Shown: in pieces, positions 1 through 12,700 of the stretch
Layout of the letters: every line of letters begins with the position of its first letter
How positions within the stretch are numbered: the first letter of the stretch is position 1
Assembly (NCBI GenBank): GCA_903813345.2
Contig: CAIIXF020000012.1
Coordinates: forward strand, 18,793,520 to 18,857,519
DNA: 64,000 nt
Origin: Owenia fusiformis
Taxonomy: Eukaryota; Annelida; Polychaeta; Sabellida; Oweniidae
Reading direction: 5' to 3'
Made by a program: the position numbers and the translations under genes
The notes under the pieces: model-generated
Told to the model about the DNA's origin: nothing
The model's input: only the letters and a program-made list of their open reading frames with translations
Databases searched by the model: none

Positions 1-710
1 TGAAAAAGCTATTTCAGCATGGTAAGGGTCATTTTGACTATGACCATTGTGATCCTGGTCATGTAAATAATATATGGGAGTAGTAAAACTGATTGAAGGT
101 TAAAGCAGAACTCTGCTATTATCTTAGTTCAAAAAATTCTAAAATGCACATGGCTTTTACATTCCCTGTTTGGTGTAAATTTCTGATAACTACCCCAAGA
201 CCTTAATATAATATGGAGCAACTGGTAAAAGTTACTTTATTTCTTAATTATTCCATCAAATTAAGGCCAAGTAGGGAGATCTGAGAAGATGTCCATTCAG
301 TCATTCATCCATCCGTCACTTCAGTTTGTCTAACCAGGTGGTAACTCAAATACCAATTGGTAGAATTGATTCAAATTTGGGAATTTGCATAAATTTTAAA
401 TATGGCCAGTCAATTCTTATCTTCTTCAAATTACCACTTTTCTAGTTAATCTGGCAAAGAATGAAATAGCGATATTTGGAAAATACTAGGCCTCAGATTA
501 TTTAGTTTTCACAGATTCACAGATTACAATATCTTGGAAACTATTTGGTAAATTATCAGCTTATCACTATAGTGTATATAATGATCCATTTAGTCAGATG
601 ATTATAATAAGTATGATATGATTGCCCATTATTTTTTGAAACAATATGATATGGTGTACATTAGTTTCAAAATCTAAAGCTATATAATATTACATATTTA
701 ACATTTCAGG
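1..710. other. upstream of TYW1 start codon; probable 5' UTR intron
   Basis: No coding exon is recognisable. A pyrimidine-rich acceptor ends at 709, just before the ATG at 711, so this stretch is read as intron between an unseen 5' non-coding exon and the first coding exon. The promoter is not identified and may be outside the window. Confidence 0.5.
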
Positions 711-3700
711 ATGTCTCTGACATTGTGGTTGCTAGGCAACGCATATACATTACCTGGGGTTGTTGCCATAGTAACTGGGGGACTCCTCTTATGGCTGATA
801 TTGACTCTTGGAAAACATAATAAAGATACCATAAAGGTAAGTTTTTAAGGATTTAATTTATTTTGGATTGAATCATTTCTCTGTAAATCTTTGCAGGCCT
901 GCACGGTAGAAATGCAAAGTTTAGGAAACAACACCAGAGTGGAATAAATCAGCCATAATGCATCAATTCTTGGGCTGAAAATTATTTTCACACATTGCAA
1001 AATATGTTCTCACTAAAAGAACATATTTTCCATGAAAATTTTTGCAAGGATCATAAGTTGGCAAAGCATCACTTTCAATCTGTCAGCTTGACAACCATTC
1101 AACGAATGACCATTGGTGGGGTGATTGATTGTATAATGCAGTGCAGTTATATGAAATACTGTGTTTGGATTGGCTGGAATCGGGCACACCTTGCCTAGCT
1201 ATGTGCGAATTTATTTTTATGATATTCAGGTACATGCATTAGATGGCCAGGAGTTCAAATTACAAAACTGTGCTTGGATTCTTCTCTCATATAAACCATA
1301 CAGTCATAGCATTGTCATTCTCAAGTGAAAAATGAAGCTACTTGTCTGTGATAGATATTGGAAAAGGGCTACATAATATGACTGTATTATGACTACATAC
1401 CCAGTGATCTCCCCAGCATTAAAGCAAGTGTTCGCAGCACCCACCTGAGACTTTGAAGATAGGCTTGCACCCACCTGAAAATCCATTTGTACCCAAAAAT
1501 TTGCATATTTTGTCCAACTTTGATCTGAATTGTGAAAATGAGAATTTTGCACCCACCTTAGAAAAATATTCTTGAGAGATCACTGATACTTGTGGACAAT
1601 GCTGAGTGCTCCTGATCTTACAATTTATGGTCTTAAGACACTGACCTCTCATTTGACCTTGAGACATTAATCTTATGACCTTGAGGAAATTAATCTTAAT
1701 TTAATATCTGCAACTGTTCAGGAATTTCTTTGATCATTATGAATAAAAGCTAGTAGTTGTATTACATTATAACGTTTATAGGGATTTTAGTATGCTGCAA
1801 TTTCAATTATTTCCTCTTATCAGAAAAAGCTGATGCTGATCAGTTAGATCTATCAGACTTTTGAAAGCATTAAAATTTGTTTTATACCAACGTTAGGTAC
1901 CTGATGTGGATGTTACTATAGCAACCAATGATGCAGTCAAGAATACTGAAGATGCTGGAGAAGATGAACTAAGATTGAAAGTATTCTATGGAACACAAAC
2001 TGGCACAGCTAAGGTATTACATTTCAAATATCTACTATTTTTTAAATAATTTGACAAGGTACATAGGATCTTTCAAAGATCTGTTGACATCATGTGTTTT
2101 TTAAATAATTTCAGCCAACATTTTCTCCAATGAAGATTTAAATAATTGTTAACATTTTAACTCAAATATTTCCAAACTATTTTGAAATTATTGTCATTCT
2201 ATCTAGTCCACCCGCTATGGCTCAGTGGCAGAGTCAAGGTTACCAATATCGCTTGGCCCCGGGTTCGATTCCCGGTTCAGACAAGTTTGATTGTGCATTA
2301 TGTAATTCTGGGTGTTTGACTGAGTGATTCACGACTCGTATAAAAGGCTGTGGTGTGTACCTGTATGTCTGTGTACCTGTGCATATAAAAGAACATAGGG
2401 CTCCTCCAAGTCTGTATGTCTGTGTACCTGTGCATATAAAAGAACACAGGGCTCCTCCAAGGAGGGGTTTCTGGCTCTGTCTTGGAGTGTAAAATACGTA
2501 AAGTACGGAATATTTATATATATATACGGTATTGCTCGCCAAATATGGCGGTAACCAAGATATAATAATAATAATCAGAACTTTTTTGGGTTTGTGCAAG
2601 CTTTAGAAAACACATTTTTCTCTCTGATTCACCAATATCTTTAACTCGTCCAGTCATGTTATTGGTATCATTGCATGTAAAATAATGTAAGGAAAACATG
2701 GACAATAAAATATTCTTAATTGATTAATTAATTAATTAATATCACTGTCACCACCAGAAGTGGTACATGGTGACATATTGTTGCAGTCTCCAATTTTTTG
2801 TGGACAATTGGCATTCTGAGTTCAGTGTCTGTAACAATTTGCAATAACCTACAAGTGGTGACTTTTTGTAATGTCAATGCTTTGTTATTTACTGTTTTCA
2901 GAACTTCTCAGAAGAATTGCAGAAGGATGTGTCCCAAAGTTTTCCTGAGGTCCACACTGAAGTCATTAACCTCAAAGATTTTGATCCTGAAGATGGGTTT
3001 CCAGAGGAGGTAAATAAGTTAGATCCAGAAATGCCATTTCAGGAACTATACCTTTGAATGCTTTGATACTTCAAAATAGAGTTTCAGTTGGGAGGCACTC
3101 TTACAGAGATCATTTTATCATATAAGCTAATGAGTAATAGCTCCACTCAGAGGTGTTCAATTTACAGAAGTGTTTGACTTAACATGTCTTACTGAACTGA
3201 CATCTTGAAATAAAATGGCAAAAAGCAAATGAAAATATTTTTTCGGCAACTTCTTACCAGCAGAAATAGAACTATGAAACCATAAAGTTACCAAGATTTT
3301 GTTGATTATTCTGTTTGTGCTCTGTTGCATTCAAAAACTGGGAGGAGTGAATGAAATACAACACAATTTAATATATGATTGTGTTTTTGACATTCAGAAT
3401 CTAGCCAATCTCATCTGTGTGTTCATCATCTCAACCTACACTGATGGCGTCCCACCAGAGGGAGCTACATGGTTCTGTAAATGGCTGACAGAAACTGCAG
3501 ATGATTTCCGTGTACAGAAGACATTATTTCAAGGCCTTAGATTTGGCGTTGTTGCCCTGGGTAACTCCCTCTATAAGGGAAACTATAATAAGGTAAATAA
3601 GTTTTCAGAACTGGTTGATTTAAAGTATTTGCATGAGAAAAAGTTAACTTCATATCCAATCATTAGGGATCTGATGGTTAACAGAAACCACATGGGGGAG

Positions 3701-6700
3701 GGGGGTGTATCTGTTCTTAGGGCTCATTGACCAAGAAGTTATAAACTATCAGCGCCCTAGTTTTGACTCCATTCATTAAAATATTTCTCCATTTGTGGTT
3801 ACTTTCTGGGCAGGAGGCCTAGTGGATGTGGTATTCCATCTCTCTGGAGGTCACATTTTTCATTTGATCAATAATGAACATAAATGAAGTCATATATATT
3901 AAATAAATCATTTATTTTCAGATATCCTCCAGGCTTCAGAATTTAAGATGCAATTCAATTCTGGTTACCTGCTTTTTAATTTTTATTTGCAAGTCTGAGA
4001 GAATCTGCTTTTATTCATTTAAAGTACACAAACATTTTTTTCAGATTGGTAAAGAAGTAGATAGATGTCTCCACCAGTTGTCTGCCAAGAGGATCACTCA
4101 TGTTGGTCTCATAGATGAGAATGTCTCGGAGAGCAAACACGGTGGTAGGGAGCATTTAATGGCCTTAATGGTCTCAACATATTGAAAAATGTTTATTTTT
4201 AATATACTCTTTCATATTATGTTTTAATTGAACCTTTTAAGAATATGTTCATATAGTAATCCAGTATTGTTAGTACCTCAGTGTAAATACTCGCATCTGA
4301 TTGGTCAATTAGCGGTCAACATTTTTGCCTGTACTTCACTTGTGCATCATGGGATATCATATTATTGACTGCATATGTTACTGTACTACACTTGTGAATT
4401 ATGGGAAATATGACGTCACAATGTTTACAGAAAAAAACATGGTAGACGGACATTTTGTAAACGTTGATGAAAGTGATATTTACTAGTCTAGTGAGTACGC
4501 AGTTATGTGCCGAAGAGTTTAGCTTCCACTGTGTTCAGATTTTCTTAAAAATTTATTGCTGGCGTGGTTCAGAGAAAAGATTGTGAAATGAAGCCATGAT
4601 TGATGACTGTCGTATATATGAGTATTATTAGTTTCTTCTGACTAACAAAACAATTGTAGACCTCTCCATTTGGTCAACCATCAAAATCATATACCTCGAC
4701 CTTCGGTCTCTGTCAACAGTATAGTTTCTCAGTTTACAGTCTCGGTATACAATTTTGCCGGTTGACCTCTTGAGAGGTCAACAATTGTATATTGTATATC
4801 TGGTGACCTCTGAAAAATCGTTATTAGCTTGAACAAACAGTACACTCTTTTTTCAATATATCATAGGGTTTAATTACAACCCTTTACAATTATTTTTACC
4901 ATTATTTCCTACTAGGTAAAGAAGCCGATTTTGCAAGCTGGAAAAGCCATTTCCTAGATGTGTTGGCAGAGGGCACATTTCCACCATTGAAAGACCATGC
5001 CTGCGAGTGTAAACAAAATGGCGGCAAATGCAGCAACAAAAAGACAAAAGAAAATCAGGTTTGTAAAAATTCCCAAAAATTTTAATTTGATTTTTTGATT
5101 AAAGTTTTTTCCTTGAATTCTTAGCTTATGGGAATTCTCTTTCATTCACAAAATGAATTTCCGGGACAAATTCATTTACATATAACACCTATGAATCAGC
5201 ATTAATTTAAGTTTTGTACCATTCTTTATGTACATTCGAATCAGTATTTTTATTACCTCAACACTTTCTTCATTGTTGGCTTACTTTGCAAGTCACTTCA
5301 AAAAATATTAGTTGCGTACATCCACATACATGTACAATTGCTAGATGTTCTGGAGATAATCACTTAATAATTATGTACAGTATTTAGACATCTATGGTCT
5401 GCTTATTGTGTTTCTAGGGGGTCTTTGGATCTACTGTATATAAGACCCCTTCCCTCCTTGTGGATGCACCCGTCTTGGTCTATTCTCTCTGCTTCTTGGA
5501 GGACCTCCTTGCTGATATGACATATTACTATTGTTCTTGGTGGCCCCTTCTGATCCATTTCCACGTAAACATGCTGTGATCAGTGCGACTATTGCCAAGA
5601 TTAGTGTGACAAGTAGCACACTTATTATGATCACATTCCAGTATGAGATTGATATCCCTGGTCCCAATTCCAGCACTGAAAATCAAGAAAAATAAAATGA
5701 GGATATCTTCCTGGTTGTATGGGCTCCCCTTTCAATTTGCAGTAAAAGAATATGAAAAATCAAATCAAGAAATTTTGATAGTTTAGACACCAGCTTGCCC
5801 CTTTTCTCTTGGTTCATGTAGTTTGAATAACGAAAAAAAAATTTTTTTCATTTTCTAGATATTAATTTATGATTTTAGAGCAAAATATGATAACTTATAA
5901 TGTTAATTCTGATATGATATGTGACATCACAATTACTAGATCAATGGATTTACTGGTCTATATTCAAGTATGTATGACTGCTAAAATTCATAAATGCAAA
6001 TAGTTGTTTTTCTTGTGTGTTTATCATATTAGAATCGTAACAAAGACCTTGATTTTATGATTCATGGTCAATATATGACCTCAAATTTTATTCTGGCCAT
6101 TGCCAAAGACCTCAATTGCTACACAATTTTTGTCTTTAACAATTTTGGTCATATATTACGGAATAAATCATAAAATCTTGGTCTTTATTCCTTAATTGAA
6201 CCTCTGTAAGTGGAATATTTCTAAGTGGACCCCCGGAGTGGAACTTGGAGGAGCAGAGAGTGTTTCACTTATAAAGGTCTTACTGTTTGTATTAAATAAC
6301 AAGCTAAAACTGAAACTTTAAATGAATAAAAAAGACAGCTTGTCAAGACATAATAATGGATATATAGCTTAGTCGAAAAGTGTTGAATTTATAATTACCT
6401 TGATCAAGTATAAATATATCTTCTGTAGCAGTCTCAACTTCTGTAGGAGTGTTAACTGTTGTAGGAGTATTAGAAGTGGTAGAAGTTGAATTCGAAGCCA
6501 TGTTTTTCTGACTTTCAAGAAGTTTTTGTCTTTGAAAGTATTGTCCTAGAGTCCTAGTGTTATCCTAGAATACACTGTCCTGTAGAAATATTATCCTACG
6601 ATTCTCTTGAATATGAAACTCTTATTTTTAATTCAACTAAGTAGCTCATTAATTTTCACTTTTCCTTATGCAGGATTCCTTGGTCTGATTCTGTTTAAAT

Positions 6701-9700
6701 TTTGTTTCACTCTTGAGACATCAATTGGAAATGTTATGCTTATCCATTTTCTTTTATCTCTGTTAATAGATAATGTATAATTCCTTTATTTGAGAACATT
6801 TCTGTCCAGTCATTTCCTTACAACACAAAACAAGGATATTATGTCAGCACCTATAACGTATTTCACTATTGCTTCTTTAAGTATTTTGCTGAATTTTTAC
6901 ATGTACCAGTTCTTTGCCATATGAAAAGTGCCATGCAAAGTGGTGCTTCACATCTGTTGATTGTAAGGAAACAGAATCAATTCCTGATGACAGCATGAAA
7001 TTAAGTCTAATGTTTTTGTCTGTGATAATTTCACAAATCTGCCGAGTAATAAACTCTTTTTTTTCAGTTGCGTACTGCCGTGTTGAGAAACTATTTTGGA
7101 ATGAACTTACTTTTCCCTCTAAATATATTGCCATTTATGTCATGCTTATTTCATATTATTTCTCTCTAGAATTTGATGAAACCTTAAAATTTCATGTTTT
7201 TTTATACAATTTTAAGTATCAACTAAATTCCAGGTTAATTTTTCCTTTGCTAATTTTATTCCTTTTTACTCTATTTTGCAGTTTAAAGCTTGAATATCTT
7301 TTTTTTTATTTGCAGTTATTAGAAAATATGGGCCGCCATTAACTGGGTATTTGGTCAATTAGTAATCCTGTAAAATCCAAAGGAGGTTCAGATTTCAACG
7401 TCATGTGACTGAGCTCGGCCAATTAGATTGTTGTGTTAACAGCAGCGGTGTATAATAATGCAAAATTTAAGAACATCTTGTTTAATAAGATTTAAATTTA
7501 TAAATCCCCAAGACCAATAGAATGTTTCTATTGTCTGGGGAAATAATGTTAAGTTTCAAAAGAAACAAAGAATCAAGTTTTCAAAGACACTTATTTAAAT
7601 AAGTTTTAAATTAAATAACCCATAAGAGTTTTTCTCAGAAATTCAACACTCAATTTTTATCTATCAAATCATCTTATAATTTTTTTCCTAAATGTATTTG
7701 GAATTTTAGATGAATAAAATAGAATTTTAAGAAAATGTTATATACCAAATTTATTCCAGGGTTTCACTTTCACTTCTGAGCAATTAACTATAAAATGAGT
7801 TGCCTAAATTTAGTCTTGGAGCCAGTTCCATTCAAAGCAGCTTTGTACTAAATATTTATATGTTGCCTCTCAACAGATAATACAAATAATACAAGTTTAT
7901 TTCAAGTAAAACGAAAAGTTATTTTTTCCAAGAGATATTAAGCAGAAAAAATAGAGCTGCTAGAATTGAAAGCCCATGATAAGAAGAATGATATTTTATT
8001 CATTTTATGTCCTATTTGAGTAATGCGATTGTACATGTATGATTCATTGATCTCTTATATTATATGACATGAAATGTATATGATGTAACTATCACTCTTG
8101 AGATCCCTCAGAATTATCATGGTTGTTGGTGTTTGTACAAGTAGACAGACCCATAACCAACCTTCATTTTGATTTTTAAAACTGCCAATTTTGTCCAATA
8201 AAATCTCACTTTACTTAAAATGTTCTCCTAAGTATTTTCAAGAAAATGAAGATTGTGAGAAGAGCTACCATCAGAACTGAATGAGAATACATTCCTTTTT
8301 AGGAAATGCCTCTACAAGTTTTTGAAATCTTGTTTGCAGTTTGAGTCTAGTAGTGATGAGTCTGATGCTGAGCCAATAGATGGAGCAACTGAAGGTGTCA
8401 AGCAGTCGAATGGACTCGTTGACCTTGAAGATTTAGGAAAGGTCGTCAGCAGCATGAAAAAGGCAAAGGTAGGCATGGACTAAGGACCAAATTCTATGAT
8501 GGTAATGTGCCACTTTTGTGCCACACTTGCCCCCTGATTTTATTTGATACTATACAGTTCAAAATACTCACAATGGGATATTTTTTGCTGATTTCATTAT
8601 TCTGCACCCTGGGGGTTCACTATATATAAACCTTGACAGGGAACCTCGGCGCACGTTTTCAGAAGTTCAAATCTGACTTTATATTCAAGATTTCAAAATT
8701 TAATGACCTTTTCAAGGTCAAAAAGGTCTTTTTTCAACTTGCTTCAAATTGACCAATTTTTTTTCAAAATCATCTACATGTTATCAGAAGTTCAAATCTG
8801 ACTTAAGATTTGAGATTTGACCTTCAATGACCTTCTCAAGGTAAAAAAAGGTAAAAAAGGTATTTTTCAACTTGCTTCAAATTGACCAATTTTTTTTCAA
8901 AATCATCTACAAGTTCTCAAAGATTCAAATCTGACTATAGATTTGACCTTTAATGACATGCTCAAGGTCAACAATGATTTGACCTTCAATGACCTTCTCA
9001 AGGTCAAAAAGGTATTTTTTCATCTTGACCAATTTCTTTTTCAAAATAAGTTCTCAGAAGTTCAAATCTGACTTTAGATTTGAGATTTCACTTTCAATGA
9101 CCTTATCAGGGTCAAAAAAGATATTTTTCAAACTTGCTTCAAATTGACCAATTTATTTTTTTCAAAATCATCTAGAAGTTCTCGGAAATTCTAATCTGAC
9201 TTAAGATTGAACTCATAATATTATGAGCAACTAGGTGGTGACATTTTGTCATGCTAATGCCTTGTTTGACATTTGGTATGGCAATGGACCCAACTTATAA
9301 GATCTGGTATGAAAATGCCCCCACATCATGACTTTTGAGGTATGGCAATGGTTGGATTTTCCACTTTCTGGTACGAGAATGGTCGTGGAAAATATGTTAC
9401 CTCACACTTGTGGTATGGCATTGGTCTAGTTGTTACACACATCCTGAATTTGAGGTTGTTTTGGAACTTTTTCCTAAAAGATCACCTTCCTTTTGGGACC
9501 TTCTTAAGTTAGAATATCAGCTTTTCTCTCGGGAAATATTGTACTTTGTACCAGTCAGCATTGGTATGGCATTGGTCCTATATTTAGACATGTATGGCTA
9601 TCAGGTATGGTATGGCATTGACGATTTTGGGCATTTTATTTGGTATGGGAGCCTAGGATTGAATGACTGCAATTTTTTCCCATTTGTGAGTTGAACCATG

Positions 9701-12700
9701 ATACTTGGCAAATCAATGTAACTTTGAACAAGCTTTAAAATGATATATGACCCATACTATGGAGACATCGGTATATGTCTGCCTAGGGGGGTTCCATACT
9801 TTCAGGACACTGTGTATATTGATTGTATTTGGACAAATAAAAATAATAATACTTCTGAATTTCTTTCACCAGGTCCGTAGGCAACAAGAAGATGAAGATA
9901 AAGAAAACAATGAACCCAGGGAGATGGTTACTCCGTTACTAAGGCAATCTCTAGAGAAACAAGGCTATCGTCTGATTGGTTCACATTCTGGGGTGAAACT
10001 GTGCCGCTGGACTAAGGTAGACTACACTGTACAATGACAACTAGTTTTGATAATACTGTATGGGGTGACCCAAAAATGTAATCTACAAGTACCTTTAAAT
10101 TACTTACTGAAAACTACAATTAAAAGCATGTGAACTACTGTGTTGCTTTAATAATAATTTGAATTGAATTTTATTTTTGAATTGTGCAAGCAGGTGTTTT
10201 GTATGTATTGTATTTCATTAATGTTTTTCTTTCAGTCCATGTTACGTGGTAGAGGTGGGTGTTATAAACATACATTCTATGGTATAGAAAGTCACAGATG
10301 TATGGAGACAACCCCCAGCTTGGCATGTGCTAATAAGTGTGTATTCTGCTGGAGGTGAGTACATGTGCACTTAAAAGCTCTCACTTACTTGTCATCATGA
10401 TTCCAAGAAAACCACTTGACGGACTTACAGCATGGCAGCATTCTTGGAAGATTTTAGATAAATTTTGTCATTGCGATTCCAGGAAAACCACTAAATGGAT
10501 TTACTTCAAATTTCTTCACATGTTACATGATAAGAAGTTCTAGAACTGATACTTTTCGGTGGCCATCTTGCTTTCTCGGTCATCAAGCCCACACTGCCCA
10601 CATGTTTTAGGTACAATATTGTTCACCCTATGCCTTGTTATTCCAGACATCATACTAATCCAGTTGGTACTGAATGGAGATGGAAGATGAATCCTGCTGA
10701 GGAAATATTTGAAGGTGCTATCAAAAATCACACAAATCTCATCAAGCAGTTCAAAGGTATGAGATATTCATTGTCCTTGCAGAATTAAGTGTCTGTTCGG
10801 TGCTGAGATGGGGTCAAAATACTGTTAATACAAGTTCTAAATGATGTAAACATCACACGTTAATTCTGGTACCGTTCGTGTAAATATTTATTTACACTTT
10901 AAGCAGGTGTCACATTATCCGTATTTGCTCGCATGCTCCCCAAGAGTGGTTAATTTTTGGGCATTCATTTTTTTTAATCGATTTTTGTATTTGGTGTGAT
11001 AGAAGATATCTTGCTGCAAAATTATTTGTTTTTGTCCACCATTTGCCAGGTTCTACTGTCTGCCCTAATATTCACATATTGGCAAATGGTGAGCCCACAT
11101 GGCTTTAGTGTGACAGCTCCATTAAGTGCAACAATGTCTAGAGATAGGTTGAGAGTATATTTTGAAAAATTAGATTGTTATAAATAATATTCCATTCATA
11201 TTCATTCTCTGCCTATTTTGTTAAATGTCCAACAGTTGACTCAAATGAATTTAAATGGTCTCTTATTTATTTACTTCTTTCCTCTAAAGGTGTCCCTGGT
11301 GTGCAGCCTGAGAGGTTCCAGGAAGGTTTGAAGCCAATACACTGTGCCTTGTCACTAGTGGGTGAACCAATCATGTACCCAGAAATCAACAAATTTGTGA
11401 CAATGTTACACAATGATGGCATTTCATCATTCCTTGTCACAAATGCTCAATTCCCTGAAGCTATAAGGTAAGATTGTTGAAATTGATCATTCTTTTTAAA
11501 AAATGTAAATTAAGACCAATGTACACCCATGTGTTATATGATGGGACCTCCATTGTATGGGACGGCCGGCTTTGCTTCATGAACTCTCAGAGGCCAATAG
11601 GGCACATTGGATCAGAGACGATCAGAGAAAAAACAGAAAATACAAAAAATTTTAGATAAACAGATTAACACAAGAATCTAACGCTGATTTTATTTATATG
11701 TACAATATTTATAGTAAATATATTGAAATAGTGTACATGACATATTACAGTGTACATGTACCAAGTAACAATGGAATGTATCTTTCTCAGAGAGTCCTAT
11801 CCATGTGCATTGTATATTTTAGATTGAGTCATCAAAATTATTTTTTCAATTATTTCAGAGATCTTGTCCCAGTCACCCAGCTTTATGTTAGTGTTGATGC
11901 AAGTACGAAGGAGTCCTTGAAGAAAATAGACAGACCCTTATTCAAAGATTTCTGGCAGAGATTTTTGGATAGTTTAAAGGAATTAGGCGATAAGGTGACT
12001 TTTGAAATTAATTCAAATGATTTATTTTGAAATATTGATGAATTGCAATATTTTTGAAATAATTGATTTACAAGTATCTACTTTTATTATGCAGGGCTAT
12101 TAGAAAATTCTGGAAAATCAACACAAGTTAAGTAAATGTATTCTGCGTTGCAAAACTAAAAATTCTGCATTTTTCTGCTGTGGCGTGAAAAAAACTAGTA
12201 GCCCTGATTATGTTAACACCACAAGAGTTGATATATTGTGGACGCTGTACGGTGGTCATTATCTGTAACAAATGACAGGTGGTGACATTTTGCAGGTTAA
12301 TGACTTGTTAAATTGTGATTGCAAATCCTAACAACTTTATTTCTTTCCAATGTCTTCATTTTTTACCACCAATAAGAAGTGGTATGTTGTTATAGTAACC
12401 ATTTTTGTGACTGAAATCAGCATTTAGCTGTTGAAATTTGTAACAAATTGTTACACTTTTCTTACCAGTTTACAATACCTTACCAGGTACTGGCATTTTT
12501 TCATGCTACCAACTACCTTCTTTACTTTTGAGATGTAATCTGAATGAATTTTCTTGTATTATAAGGGTCAAAGAACAGTGTACAGACTGACATTGGTGAA
12601 AAGCTTCAACACAACTGAACTAGATAACTATTCTGAACTAGTTAAGCTTGGCAGACCAGACTTTATTGAGGTCAAGGTAAATAATTGTTTAAACGTTAAA

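Noticed and set aside
2207-2290. Possible tRNA gene (A and B boxes)
   Set aside because: No acceptor or anticodon stem closes, and the boxes head a longer body with an AT-repeat tail, as in a SINE.
6877-7342. Overlapping open frames on both strands in TYW1 intron 6
   Set aside because: AT-rich, no domain, no splice context, composition like the surrounding intron.
9335-9694. 119-codon open frame in TYW1 intron 7
   Set aside because: Consists largely of GGTATGGCATTGG-type repeats.
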